Shown here: positions 17,838 to 26,381 of the stretch, piece after piece | How the letters are laid out: each line of letters begins with the position of its first letter | Numbering within the stretch: the first letter of the stretch is position 1 | The notes under the pieces: generated by a model | What the model saw: only the letters and a program-made list of their open reading frames with translations | What the model was told of the DNA's origin: nothing | Database searches by the model: none | Made by a program: the position numbers and the translations under genes | Assembly (NCBI RefSeq): GCF_019396345.1 | Contig: NZ_JAHKRM010000025.1 | Location: forward strand, 62,001 to 126,000 | Direction of reading: 5' to 3' | Source: Nonomuraea guangzhouensis | GTDB lineage: Bacteria; Actinomycetota; Actinomycetes; Streptosporangiales; Streptosporangiaceae | Length of the DNA: 64,000 nucleotides

Positions 17838-18536
17838 ATGGAAGAGGGGCTGCGCGAGCGGAAGAAGCGTGAGACCAGGCAGCGCATCGCCGACGTGGCG
17901 ATGGGGTTGTTCATGATCCACGGGTTCGACAACGTCACCGTCGCGCAGGTGGCGCGGGCCGCCGACGTGTCGGTCAACACGGTGTTCAACTACTTCGGCA
18001 CCAAGGAGGACCTGTTCGCCGACCGGCAGAACGAGGTGGTGGACCTGTCGAGCAAGGTGGTGCGTGAGCGGCGGCCCGGCGAGAGCATCGTGGCCGCCTT
18101 CCGGCGCGACTTCGTCGACGCGCTCGAGACCGGCGACTGGCGCTACGGGATGAACGAGGGCGCCGAGGTGTTCGGCCGGGTGGTCGAGGAGAGCCCGGCG
18201 CTGATCGCCAGGATGCGCGAGGTGGAGAACCTGTCCGGCGCCAACCTGGCGGCCGTCATCGCCGAGGAGACCGGCGCCGGGCCCGACGACCTCACGCCGC
18301 AGCTCGTGGCGGACCAGATCCTGAGCACGACGCGGCTGCTGGCCCGGCACGCGATACGGCGCAAGATGGCGGGCGAGCAGTGGCCGCAGATCTGGGCGGA
18401 CGTACGCGCGCAGGCGGCAGGGGCGTTCGACCTGCTGGAGTCGGGGATCGGCGGCTACGGCCGCCGATCGCTACTGGCTGAGGCTGCTCAGCAGGGCGAA
18501 TCCGCCGAAGAGCACGACGAAGCCGAGCGTCGCTAG
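17838..18536 (+). CDS. TetR/AcrR family transcriptional regulator of the Drr-type exporter
   Basis: A 232-aa regulator. The TetR_N helix-turn-helix covers about residues 10-57 (TVAQVARAADVSVNTVFNYF followed by GTKEDLF). The C-terminal ligand domain is like the MftR/TetR group. It is divergent from the exporter operon across a 67-bp gap, where no clear long palindrome could be read. The last 66 bp overlap the 3' end of the antisense DUF4190 gene. The C-terminal tail past LLESGIGGYG is acidic and of low complexity and may be dispensable. Confidence 0.87.
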   Translation: MEEGLRERKKRETRQRIADVAMGLFMIHGFDNVTVAQVARAADVSVNTVFNYFGTKEDLFADRQNEVVDLSSKVVRERRPGESIVAAFRRDFVDALETGDWRYGMNEGAEVFGRVVEESPALIARMREVENLSGANLAAVIAEETGAGPDDLTPQLVADQILSTTRLLARHAIRRKMAGEQWPQIWADVRAQAAGAFDLLESGIGGYGRRSLLAEAAQQGESAEEHDEAERR

Positions 18537-18776
18537 GAACAGGCACGTGCTGACGATGCCGCAGACGCGCCCGGCCTGCACCATGCCGCGGTTCTCATAG
18601 ACATAGCCGCTGTTGTCGATCTCCCGCAGCGCCTTGTTGCCCATCGCCCAGGCGAACGGGCCGAGGATCGAGCAGATGACCAGGCTGAGGATGCCCATCA
18701 CCAGGATCGAGGTGCCGTTGGGATGGGTCTGAGGTGGCGGCCCGTAATAGGAGGGACCGTAGTTGGGATAGGACAT
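18471..18776 (-). CDS. Small DUF4190-like membrane protein
   Basis: A 101-aa protein with a Tyr/Pro/Gly-rich cytoplasmic N-terminus (MSYPNYGPSYYGPPPQ) and two membrane helices (about residues 23-46 and 74-97). A loop with GNKALREIDNSG between them is the mark of DUF4190 actinobacterial membrane proteins. Function is unknown. Its final 66 bp lie antisense inside the 3' end of the TetR gene. Both reading frames look genuine, since the helix ending here is needed for the DUF4190 fold. Confidence 0.75.
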   Translation of the reverse strand: MSYPNYGPSYYGPPPQTHPNGTSILVMGILSLVICSILGPFAWAMGNKALREIDNSGYVYENRGMVQAGRVCGIVSTCLFLATLGFVVLFGGFALLSSLSQ

Positions 18777-18868
18777 CGGTGCTCGCCCCCGCTTGTCGTT
18801 TCAGCGGCTTTTTATACCACAGGCCGACCCCGGGCCGCAGTTGACCAAACGCTTGCTACACTCGCCGC

Positions 18869-19345
18869 ATGCTCCGGGTTCTGAGGCTCTTCCTACAACG
18901 GCTGGCGGCGGCCGAGTGGTTCATGAGAGCCGGCCCCAAGTTCATGCCGCAGCTCGATCGGACCGTGCACCGGCTCACCAGGGGACGACTGCTCAGCAAC
19001 AACCCGGTCATCCCCACGCTGGTCCTGGTCACCACGGGCGCCAAGTCCGGCCTGCCGCGCAGCTCGCCGCTCGCCTGCCTGCCCGAGCCCGACGGCACCC
19101 TCCTGGTGGTGGGCAGCAACTTCGGCCAGGCGCACCACCCGGCGTGGAGCGGCAACCTGCTCAAGACGCCCACGGCCACGGTGAGTTTCAGGGGTCACGA
19201 CTTCCCCGTCACCGCCGCGCTGCTGACCGGCGCCGAGCGGGCGGCCGCGTGGCCGTCCCTGATCGAGCGGTGGCCGCTCTTCGACCGCTACACGGAGAAG
19301 TCCGGACGGGAGCTGCGGGTCTTCCGGCTGACGCCAACGCGCTGA
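18869..19345 (+). CDS. Deazaflavin (F420)-dependent nitroreductase family protein (Ddn/DUF385)
   Basis: A 158-aa protein of the split beta-barrel Ddn family, which uses cofactor F420 to reduce quinones or nitroaromatics. Visible family features are LVLVTTGAKSGLPRSSPLAC with the conserved GAKSG, then LLVVGSNFGQAHHPAWSGNL and the NLLKTPTATV strand. The length is as expected. The F420 cofactor agrees with an actinomycete host. It is encoded alone, 54 bp before the channel gene on the same strand, perhaps co-transcribed. The physiological substrate is unknown. Confidence 0.85.
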   Translation: MLRVLRLFLQRLAAAEWFMRAGPKFMPQLDRTVHRLTRGRLLSNNPVIPTLVLVTTGAKSGLPRSSPLACLPEPDGTLLVVGSNFGQAHHPAWSGNLLKTPTATVSFRGHDFPVTAALLTGAERAAAWPSLIERWPLFDRYTEKSGRELRVFRLTPTR

Positions 19346-19399
19346 TCAGCCTGCGTCATCATGGTGGGGCAACTTTTCCCTCCTGAGGAGCCCCTTCCC

Positions 19400-20191
19400 G
19401 TGCGTGAACGCGCCCGAGCCTTTATCGAGCACCCCCGCTTCCAGCAGTTCATCGTCGGCGTCATCGTGCTCAACGCGGCCACACTCGGCCTCGAAACCGT
19501 GCCCGCCGTGGTCGAGCACTACGGTCACCTGCTGACCGCGGTCGATCATGTGGCGCTCTACGTCTTCGTGGCCGAACTGGCCGCGAAGATCTACGTCGAG
19601 CGGTCGCGCTTCCCGCGCGATCCGTGGAACATCTTCGACACCGTCATCGTGGGGGTCGCCCTGGCCCCCTTCGCGGGCGGCCTGTCGGTCCTGCGCTCGC
19701 TGCGCATCCTGCGGGCGCTGCGCCTGCTGTCGGTGGTGCCCAGCCTGCGCCGGGTCGTCTCGGCCCTGCTGCGCGCGATGCCCGGCATGAGCTCGATCGT
19801 GCTGCTGCTCTCCCTGGTCCTGTACGTGGCCGCCGTCATGGCCACCAAGTTGTACGGGGACACGGCGCCGACCCGCTTCGGCAGCCTGCCCACCTCGCTG
19901 TTCACCCTCTACCAGACGATGACGGGCGACGACTGGGGCAACATCGCGAGAGAGGTGATGCGCAACCACCCCAGCGCCTGGGTCTTCTTCACGATCTTCA
20001 TCCTGGTCTGCACGTTCGTCGTGCTCAACCTGTTCATGGCGGTCGTGGTGAGCGCGATGGACGAGGAGTCGGCCGCCGAGCGCGCGGAGCAGCACGACGA
20101 CAACGCGGCCTCGACCGAGCTGATCCTGTCCGAGCTGACGGCGCTCCGCAAAGAGATCGCCGAGCTGCGCGAGCAGAAGGTGCTCGACTAG
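19400..20191 (+). CDS. Voltage-gated cation channel, single-domain (bacterial Nav/Cav-like)
   Basis: A 263-aa six-helix channel subunit expected to form homotetramers. S4 carries arginines every third residue (VLRSLRILRALRLL). S5 and S6 flank a pore loop with the filter TGDDWGN, and S6 reads FVVLNLFMAVVVSAMDEE. The C-terminus is an acidic then heptad-patterned coiled coil (LILSELTALRKEIAELREQK), as in NaChBac relatives. The filter differs from the TLESW of bacterial Nav channels and resembles the TGEDW of eukaryotic Cav repeats. Start GTG 19400 follows TGAGGAG by nine bases; ATG 19361 lacks a ribosome site. Confidence 0.85.
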   Translation: MRERARAFIEHPRFQQFIVGVIVLNAATLGLETVPAVVEHYGHLLTAVDHVALYVFVAELAAKIYVERSRFPRDPWNIFDTVIVGVALAPFAGGLSVLRSLRILRALRLLSVVPSLRRVVSALLRAMPGMSSIVLLLSLVLYVAAVMATKLYGDTAPTRFGSLPTSLFTLYQTMTGDDWGNIAREVMRNHPSAWVFFTIFILVCTFVVLNLFMAVVVSAMDEESAAERAEQHDDNAASTELILSELTALRKEIAELREQKVLD

Positions 20192-20215
20192 AGCCGCCGG
20201 CGCGCCTGGAAGGCC

Positions 20216-21436
20216 TCACACGCTATCGGTCCGGGCGATCACGGCCGCCTTGGGCTTGTAGGCCACCCGCCAGAGGGTGACGGCCAGCAGCAGCGCCACC
20301 ACGCTCCACGCCGGCACCAGCCCCGCGAGTCCGGCGATCGCCGGCGGCAGCACGATCGAGGGCACGGCCCAGCCCCAGATCCAGCGGCGTCCGGCGCCGC
20401 TGGCCAGGCCGAGCACGGTGGAGGCGGCGAAGTAGATGGCCAGGCCGCCGCACAGCACCCACTGGACGCCGCCGTGCAGGTGCTCGGCGGGCTCGGCGGC
20501 CACCGCGCCGAGCCCCGCCGCCGTCGCGATGATGCCCGCCGTCATGGCGTAGTGCGCGGGCAGCGCGACGAACGGCTTGAGCCCCCGCTCGTGGATCTCG
20601 GGCACGGCGCTCAGGCCGTACTGGAGGGTGAGCCACCACAGCGACACGATCAGCCCGAAACCGGCCACGGCGGCCAGGCCGAGATAGCGGTCCCAGCTGA
20701 GCCCCGAGGAGGCCATCACGACCTGCATGACCGCCTCGCCCAGCACGATGATCACGAACAGCCCGAGCCGCTCGCCGAGGTGGCCAGGGTCGAGCACGGC
20801 GGCCTTCGGCTCCTCCAGGTAGCGCGCCTCCAAGAGCCGCCCGGACCTGGCGGCCCGGCGCAGCTCGCGCGCCCTGAGCCGCCCCGCCTGCGCCTTGAGC
20901 TCGCTGACCAGGCGTTCCGGCCGCCGGCTCTGCGCGATGGAGAAGGCGATGTCGAGCGCGATGCCGATACCCCACAGGTAGTAGCGCCACTCGTCGTCCA
21001 TCCCGAGCGAGGCGATCCACGGCGTGATGCCCGCGCCGAGCTGGGCCGCGGGCCAGGAGGTCATCACCGTGCCGGCCGCCTGGATCGACCGGGAGGCGCT
21101 CATCCGGCAGGTGACGTAGGCGGCGATGAACCACTCGTCGTGCGTGCCGACACCGGGGATCGCGTGCGCGACGTCGGGGGCCGCCGCCGCCATGACCGCG
21201 ATGCCGAACATCCCGATCAGCATGCTGCGCAGGTGCGTCTTCTCGGCGCGGACGTTGGAGTAGAGCGTCAGGGACGTCCAGACGCTCCACACCGCGTAGT
21301 AGAGGATGGCGAATAACGCCACGTCACCCCAGGTCGGATGCTGGAGGCGGTGCGCCAGCTGCGCGACCGCCACCACCACGACGAGGTCGAAGAACAATTC
21401 CAGCCAGCTGGCGTGCCGCTCACCCGCATCACTCAC
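20216..21436 (-). CDS. ltrA: Low temperature requirement protein A (LtrA) family membrane protein
   Basis: A 406-aa polytopic membrane protein with about ten helices. The LtrA hallmark WLELFFDLVVVVAVAQLAHR is at the N-terminus. A second family block, APVLDPGHLGERLGLFVIIV in shape, is seen here as DPGHLGERLGLFVIIVLGEA. The name comes from Listeria cold-growth mutants, and the molecular function is not established. It follows the S4 paralogue on the same strand by two bases and may be co-transcribed with it. Confidence 0.87.
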   Translation of the reverse strand: MSDAGERHASWLELFFDLVVVVAVAQLAHRLQHPTWGDVALFAILYYAVWSVWTSLTLYSNVRAEKTHLRSMLIGMFGIAVMAAAAPDVAHAIPGVGTHDEWFIAAYVTCRMSASRSIQAAGTVMTSWPAAQLGAGITPWIASLGMDDEWRYYLWGIGIALDIAFSIAQSRRPERLVSELKAQAGRLRARELRRAARSGRLLEARYLEEPKAAVLDPGHLGERLGLFVIIVLGEAVMQVVMASSGLSWDRYLGLAAVAGFGLIVSLWWLTLQYGLSAVPEIHERGLKPFVALPAHYAMTAGIIATAAGLGAVAAEPAEHLHGGVQWVLCGGLAIYFAASTVLGLASGAGRRWIWGWAVPSIVLPPAIAGLAGLVPAWSVVALLLAVTLWRVAYKPKAAVIARTDSV

Positions 21437-21438
21437 GG

Positions 21439-22059
21439 CTAACGAGAATAGAACTCCACGACCAACTGCTCGTCCACCGGGACGTTGATCTGCTCGCGCA
21501 GGGGCCTGCTGACCAGCGTGAACCGCAAATCAGAGTGGTCGACGGAGAGATAGGGCGCGATCCGCTCGTCGGCGTGCACGCCCTCCTTGGCGGCCACGAA
21601 CGGCTGCATCCCGCGCGAGCGCTGCCGCACGCTGACGACCTGGCCGGGCTTGACCAGATAGCTGGGGATGTCCACCTTGCGGCCGTCGACGGCGATGTGG
21701 CCGTGGTTGACGTACTGCCTGGCCGCGTAGATCGACGGCGCCAGCCCGGCGCGCAGCACCAGGGAGGCCAGGCGGGTCTCCAGTAGCGCGACCAGCTCGG
21801 CGCCCGACGCGCCCGGCTTGCGCAGGGCGAGGTCCCAGTAGCGGCGCAGCTGCCGCTCCGACACGTCGTAGTACCAGCGCAGCTTCTGCTTCTCCAGCAG
21901 CCGCATCCCGTAGTCGCCGGAGTTGCGGCGGTTGGTCTTACGGCCGTGCTCGCCCGGCGGGTAGGGGCGCTGCTCGAAATAGCGGACGGCCTTCTTGGTC
22001 AGCGGGACGCCCGCGCGACGTGACAGTCGCACCTTCGGACCGGTGTAGCGCACGTTCAC
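21439..22059 (-). CDS. rpsD: 30S ribosomal protein S4, zinc-free paralogue
   Basis: A 206-aa primary rRNA-binding protein of the small subunit. The N-terminal region has PGEHGRKTNRRNSGDYGMRL and the S4 RNA-binding domain has LETRLASLVLRAGLAPSIYA and ARQYVNHGHIAVDGRKVDIP. The N-terminus lacks the four-Cys zinc motif (CxxC-type) of the C+ form. It is not in a ribosomal-protein or rpoA operon, so it is likely a secondary copy for metal or stress conditions. The start is GTG 22059. The upstream gap holds an iron box shared with the divergent DUF2470 gene. Confidence 0.88.
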   Translation of the reverse strand: MNVRYTGPKVRLSRRAGVPLTKKAVRYFEQRPYPPGEHGRKTNRRNSGDYGMRLLEKQKLRWYYDVSERQLRRYWDLALRKPGASGAELVALLETRLASLVLRAGLAPSIYAARQYVNHGHIAVDGRKVDIPSYLVKPGQVVSVRQRSRGMQPFVAAKEGVHADERIAPYLSVDHSDLRFTLVSRPLREQINVPVDEQLVVEFYSR

Positions 22060-22083
22060 CTCATGTGATTAGGTAGTCCTTAC

Positions 22084-22102
22084 TTAGGCAAGGCTAACCT
22101 AC
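22084..22102. promoter_or_regulatory. Iron box (IdeR/DtxR/DmdR-type operator)
   Basis: A 19-bp site matching the DtxR-family consensus TTAGGTTAGGCTAACCTAA at 16 of 19 positions. A weaker, partly overlapping copy begins at 22069 (12 of 19). It lies between the divergent S4 paralogue and DUF2470 genes. The consensus is established knowledge, and iron-dependent repression of either gene is inferred. Confidence 0.65.
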
Positions 22103-22129
22103 TGCTGGCTGTGATCTCAAGGAGGCGCC

Positions 22130-22831
22130 ATGCTCACGATCCCCGAGCGGATCCGCACCCTCGCCGCGTCGGCGAGCGTCGCCCGGCTGTCCGTCGACGG
22201 CACCCCCTCGCCCGCCCGCGGCGGGGTCGACGAGCGTGGCCGCCCGGTGCTGCTGGTGCGGCCGGGCGAGGCGCTGCACGGGCTGCGCGACGACGCCGTC
22301 GTGGCGGTGAACCTGACCGCCATGCGCGTGCTCGGCCAGGTGGAGCATCCACGCGGGCTGATCGAGGTGCAGGGGTGGGCGCAGGCCGTACCCGAGAGTG
22401 AGGCGCGCGGGGCCGCCGTCGCGGTCGCGGCGCACACCGCCGACGAGGCCCTGTTCGACGCGCTGGAGAGGTACGGCCGGCCGGACGCGCCGCGGCTGCT
22501 GCGGCTCGACGTCGGCCAGGTGGTGTACCTGACCGGGCGCGACTCCGGGGTGCTGGACGCCGACGACTATCTCGAAGCCACCCCCGATCCGCTGGCCGCC
22601 ACCGCCGAGCGCGTGCTGGCCCACGTCAACGCATCGCACCGGGCCCAGCTCACGGGCGGGGTGTCCAAGGCCCTGGGCGAGGACGCCGGTGACGTGTGGC
22701 TGTGGGAGCTGGACCGCTACGGCGCGACGGTCCGCGTGGACGACCAGCTCCTGCGCTTCCCCTGGCCGACGCCCGCGCACACCGCGCTCTGCCTGGAGAC
22801 GGCGCTGCGCGGCCTGCTGTGCGCGTGCTGA
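22130..22831 (+). CDS. DUF2470 domain protein (HugZ/heme-utilisation related)
   Basis: A 233-aa protein. The N-terminal half resembles a split-barrel, pyridoxamine-oxidase-like fold (VLLVRPGEALHGLRDDAVVA). The C-terminal DUF2470 domain starts near residue 155 with PLAATAERVLAHVNASHRAQ, the same arrangement as HugZ heme oxygenases. The ribosome site is AAGGAGG, seven bases before ATG 22130. An iron box immediately upstream suggests expression under iron limitation, in keeping with heme iron release. Catalytic activity is not shown. Confidence 0.78.
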   Translation: MLTIPERIRTLAASASVARLSVDGTPSPARGGVDERGRPVLLVRPGEALHGLRDDAVVAVNLTAMRVLGQVEHPRGLIEVQGWAQAVPESEARGAAVAVAAHTADEALFDALERYGRPDAPRLLRLDVGQVVYLTGRDSGVLDADDYLEATPDPLAATAERVLAHVNASHRAQLTGGVSKALGEDAGDVWLWELDRYGATVRVDDQLLRFPWPTPAHTALCLETALRGLLCAC

Positions 22832-22920
22832 TCGTCACGGGTCCGCGCGCCGCGGGAACTTGATCACGATTCGCTGGGAGTCGCCCGGGATCGGGCGCCG
22901 GATCACTATCATCGGCGCCT

Positions 22921-23430
22921 GTGGATCATACAGAGCGGCGCAGGCGGATTCTGATGGTCACCGGATTACTGGCCGGTGGCCTGATGCTGGCCATCGCGGC
23001 GATCCTGGTCGGCGGCGCCTTCACCGGCACGCAGCTCACCATGGCCAGCCTGCCCGACCACGGCCACCCGGGCCCGCACCGGCGCGAGCCGGGGGTGATC
23101 GAGTCGAAGCTGGCCCGCTACCGCGTCCCGGTCACGCGTCCGGTCCGCACCACACAGCCCTCCACGAATCCCACGCCCACCCTCCGCACCAGGAAGACCG
23201 TCAAGGCCACGCCGACGGCCACCCCCGCCTCCACCCGGCCCACCGGCACCCGGGTGAGCCCCAGCAGCGGCCTGTCACCGGCTCCGTCGCCCCATCGCGG
23301 CGCCAGGCCCACTCCGCTCGTGCTGTCCGAGGCGGCCACGGGACGCACTCCGCCGCCGAGCAGCACTCCGCAGAGCCAGAGCCCGTCGCCGCGCAAGACG
23401 AAGAAACGCTGGCCCGGCAAGCGCCCTTGA
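22921..23430 (+). CDS. Hypothetical single-pass membrane protein with Pro/Thr/Ser-rich exterior
   Basis: A 169-aa protein not recognised as a family. A short charged N-terminus (MDHTERRRR) precedes one hydrophobic helix at about residues 11-34. The remainder is low-complexity Pro/Ser/Thr with basic residues, ending SPRKTKKRWPGKRP, which looks like a cell-wall-spanning or disordered tail. Start GTG 22921 has no clear ribosome site, so it may be leaderless. It could be spurious, but its codon composition and helix placement favour a real gene. Confidence 0.45.
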   Translation: MDHTERRRRILMVTGLLAGGLMLAIAAILVGGAFTGTQLTMASLPDHGHPGPHRREPGVIESKLARYRVPVTRPVRTTQPSTNPTPTLRTRKTVKATPTATPASTRPTGTRVSPSSGLSPAPSPHRGARPTPLVLSEAATGRTPPPSSTPQSQSPSPRKTKKRWPGKRP

Positions 23431-23514
23431 CGCCGCGCCGAGATGAACCGGTCTTTGCCTCTTCGCGGCGCTGGGACCGCAACCCAGTCGCGGCGGTCAG
23501 CCCGGCGCTGACCG

Positions 23515-24705
23515 TCAGGAGCTGACTTTGAGGCGGGTGATCATGCTGTCGTCGACGGCGTCGGGCGAGAGCACGTGGTCGAGGACCATGACCGCGCACC
23601 CGCTGATGCCCGCCCCGGCCCCCAGCCTGCTGGGCTCGATGCGGAGCCGGCGGGTGGCCAGCGCGGTGGAGCGGCGGTAGACGACCTCGCGGATGCTCGA
23701 CACCAGTGGCCCGAACGCCTCGGCCACGTCGCCGCCGAGCACCAGGACCGCCGGGTTGAGGATGTTGACGGCGCTGGCCAGGACCTCGCCGATCCGGCGG
23801 CCCGCCTCGCGGACGATCGCCATCGTCTCGGCGTCTCCGGCGCGCACCAGGCTGGTCACGTCGGCGATGGTCTTGACGTCCTTGCCCGCGGCCCGCAGGT
23901 CGCGCAGCAGCGCGGTGCCGCTGGCGACGGAGTCGACGCAGTCGGTGTTGCCGCAGCGGCAGAGCACGCCGCCGCCCTCGCGTACCGGGATGTGCCCGAT
24001 CTCGCCCGCCGCGCCGAGCGCGCCGCGCAGGATCTCGCCGCCCGCGATGACACCCGCGCCGATCCGGGTGGACACCTTGACGAACATCAGGTCGTCGAGC
24101 TCGGGATAGGCGCCCCGATGCTCGCCGATGGCCAGCAGGTTGACGTCGTTGTCGATCAGTACGGGCACCGGGAAGCGCTCGTGGACCAGCGGCGGGATCA
24201 CCACGCCCGTCCACGAGGCCATCACCCTGGCGCTCTCCGTGCGTCCCTGCGCGAACTCGACCGTGGCGGGCACGCCCATGCCCACACCGCGCAGCAGTGA
24301 GCGCGGCCGGTCGCCGAGCAGTTCGTCCCAGGTGTCCATGACGAGCGGCAGCACCACGTCGGGGCCCTGCTCGACGTCGATGGCGAAGTCGCGGCCCGCC
24401 AGCTCGCGGCCCGCGAGGTCGCAGACCGCCACCCGGGTACGGCTGGCACCCAGGGCGGCCACCAGCACCACGCCGCCCGAGGCGTTGAACTCCAGCCGGA
24501 CCGGCGGCCGGCCGCCGGTGGACGGCGCGTCGGCCCGCTCCACGACCAGGCCGCGCTCCAGCAGCTCGCCGACGCGCAGTTGCACCGCGGGGCGGGACAG
24601 GCCGGTCACCCGGCCGAGGTCCGCCCGGGTCACCGCCTCACCGGTGCGGATGAGGCGGAGCACCTCGCCACTCGTGGCGAGGGTCGCGGCGGTACGTCGA
24701 GGCAT
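23515..24705 (-). CDS. ROK family transcriptional regulator
   Basis: A 396-aa repressor of the NagC/XylR-type ROK family. The N-terminal winged helix (about residues 10-65) reads TRADLGRVTGLSRPAVQLRV. The ROK sugar-kinase-like domain follows, with PVLIDNDVNLLAIGEHRG and the zinc motif CRCGNTDCVDSVASG, plus ILNPAVLVLGGDV. It is divergent from the zwf-edd-glk-eda operon. Two overlapping inverted repeats lie between them. Binding of glucose or a phosphorylated sugar would relieve repression. The sugar specificity is inferred from context only. Confidence 0.88.
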   Translation of the reverse strand: MPRRTAATLATSGEVLRLIRTGEAVTRADLGRVTGLSRPAVQLRVGELLERGLVVERADAPSTGGRPPVRLEFNASGGVVLVAALGASRTRVAVCDLAGRELAGRDFAIDVEQGPDVVLPLVMDTWDELLGDRPRSLLRGVGMGVPATVEFAQGRTESARVMASWTGVVIPPLVHERFPVPVLIDNDVNLLAIGEHRGAYPELDDLMFVKVSTRIGAGVIAGGEILRGALGAAGEIGHIPVREGGGVLCRCGNTDCVDSVASGTALLRDLRAAGKDVKTIADVTSLVRAGDAETMAIVREAGRRIGEVLASAVNILNPAVLVLGGDVAEAFGPLVSSIREVVYRRSTALATRRLRIEPSRLGAGAGISGCAVMVLDHVLSPDAVDDSMITRLKVSS

Positions 24706-24737
24706 CCGCCAAGTGAATCACAGGAGGTTAGGTAATG

Positions 24738-24753
24738 AAAAGTCATGACTTTT
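24738..24753. promoter_or_regulatory. Perfect 16-bp palindrome, likely ROK operator
   Basis: AAAAGTCATGACTTTT is perfectly self-complementary and sits 33 bp from the ROK start codon. A second inverted repeat overlaps its right edge: TTTTGC at 24750-24755 and GCAAAA at 24766-24771, separated by 10 bp. The second repeat ends 6 bp before the predicted zwf -35 box. Confidence 0.6.
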
Positions 24754-24777
24754 GCATCTCAAATAGCAAAACTACGC

Positions 24778-24806
24778 TTGCACACGTACGCAACTCTGGC
24801 TAGTGT
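24778..24806 (+). promoter_or_regulatory. Predicted promoter of the Entner-Doudoroff operon
   Basis: The -35 box is TTGCAC (24778-24783) and the -10 box TAGTGT (24801-24806), with 17-bp spacing. The start site would be near 24813, giving a 35-base leader to the zwf GTG. The adjacent palindromes would let the ROK protein block polymerase. Confidence 0.5.
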
Positions 24807-24847
24807 CCGTTCTGTCCCTGCTTGGCTGATCATCGGAGTTCCCAGCC

Positions 24848-26323
24848 GTGTCCCCCACCTCAGCTCCCACCGCCGCTTACACCGCCGACCTCGTCGTCTT
24901 CGGCGGAACCGGCGACCTGTCCATGCGCAAACTGCTCCCGGCGCTGTACCACAGCGACGTGGAGGGCCGCCTCTCCCCCGAGACGCGGATCATCGCCATG
25001 TCCAGGGGCGGGCTGACCGACGAGGACTTCCGCGGCAAGGTGGACGCCGAGGTACGCGACCAGGTCCCGGCCGACCCCGGCGCGTGGCAGCGCTTCCTCG
25101 GCCGCCTGCACCACGTGTCCGTCGACGTGGGCGGCGAGAACCGGTCCGGCTGGAGCGCGCTGACCGCGCTGCTGGGCGGGCACGAGCAGCGCGACCGGGT
25201 GTTCTACCTGGCCAGCCCGCCGATGACGTTCGGCCCGTTCTGCCGCGACCTGGACAAGGCCGGCCTGGTGACGCCGCGCTCGCGGGTGGTGCTGGAGAAG
25301 CCGCTCGGGCGTGACGGGGCCAGCGCGCAGCGGATCAACGAGGAGGTCGGCGCCATCTTCGACGAGGCGCAGATCTTCCGCATCGACCACTACCTGGGCA
25401 AGGAGACCGTGCAGAACCTGCTCGTGCTCCGCTTCGCCAATGCCTTCCTCGAGCCGATCTGGAACTCCCTCTGGATCGACCACGTGCAGATCACCGCCGC
25501 CGAGACCGTCGGCACCCCCGGCCGGCGCGGCTACTACGACCAGGCCGGCGCGCTGCGCGACATGGTGCAGAACCACCTGCTCCAGCTCCTCTGCATGACC
25601 GCGATGGAGCCGCCGGCCCGCAACGACCGCGAGGCGATCCGCGACGAGAAGGTGAAGGTGCTCCAGGCGCTGCGGCCCATCACCGGCACCGAGGTCGACC
25701 GCTTCACCGTGCGCGGCCAGTACACCGAGGCGGACGGGATGCCCGGCTACCTGGACGAGCCCGGCTCCACCGCGCCCACCGAGGCCTCGCGCCGGGTGGA
25801 GACGTTCACCGCGATCCGCGCCGAGGTCAAGAACTGGCGGTGGGCCGGAGTGCCGTTCTACCTGCGCACCGGCAAGCGGCTGCCGCGCCGGGCGTCGGAG
25901 ATCGTGGTGCAGTTCAAGGACGTGCCGCACTCCATCTTCCCCGGCGGCTCGCCGAACCGCCTCGTCCTGCGGCTGCAGCCGGAAGAGGGCATCGAGCTGC
26001 ACATCATGGCCAAGGAGCCGGGAGCGGGCGAGGTGGCGCTCAAGCCGGTGCCGCTGAGCCTCAGCTTCGGCAAGACGTTCACCGCGCGCGTTCCCGAGGC
26101 CTACGAACGGCTGCTCACGGACGTGCTGGCGGGCAACCCGACGCTGTTCATGCGGCGTGACGAGGTGGCCGCCGCCTGGCAGTGGATCGACCCGATCCTG
26201 GCCTCCTGGGAGTCGTCGGCCGAGCTGCCCGAGCCCTACCCCGCCGGGTCCACCGGTCCCGCGGGCGCCCACGAACTGCTCGCCCGCAGCGGCCGCGTGT
26301 GGCACGAAGAGGACCAGGCGTGA
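24848..26323 (+). CDS. zwf: Glucose-6-phosphate 1-dehydrogenase
   Basis: A 491-aa cytosolic enzyme oxidising glucose-6-phosphate to 6-phosphogluconolactone with NAD(P)+. Seen: the N-terminal coenzyme loop VVFGGTGDLSMRKLLPALY, the active-site signature RIDHYLGKETVQNLL, the EKPLGRD segment and the substrate-binding GYYDQAGALRDMVQNHLLQL. The length is typical. The start is GTG 24848, nine bases after GGAG. It heads the operon zwf-edd-glk-eda, directing glucose into the Entner-Doudoroff route. No phosphogluconolactonase gene is in the operon. Confidence 0.96.
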   Translation: MSPTSAPTAAYTADLVVFGGTGDLSMRKLLPALYHSDVEGRLSPETRIIAMSRGGLTDEDFRGKVDAEVRDQVPADPGAWQRFLGRLHHVSVDVGGENRSGWSALTALLGGHEQRDRVFYLASPPMTFGPFCRDLDKAGLVTPRSRVVLEKPLGRDGASAQRINEEVGAIFDEAQIFRIDHYLGKETVQNLLVLRFANAFLEPIWNSLWIDHVQITAAETVGTPGRRGYYDQAGALRDMVQNHLLQLLCMTAMEPPARNDREAIRDEKVKVLQALRPITGTEVDRFTVRGQYTEADGMPGYLDEPGSTAPTEASRRVETFTAIRAEVKNWRWAGVPFYLRTGKRLPRRASEIVVQFKDVPHSIFPGGSPNRLVLRLQPEEGIELHIMAKEPGAGEVALKPVPLSLSFGKTFTARVPEAYERLLTDVLAGNPTLFMRRDEVAAAWQWIDPILASWESSAELPEPYPAGSTGPAGAHELLARSGRVWHEEDQA

Positions 26324-26381
26324 GCGAGCGCACCACCGAACACCGCGATTCTGGGTTTGAGGACCCGACGAAGGAGGGTCT

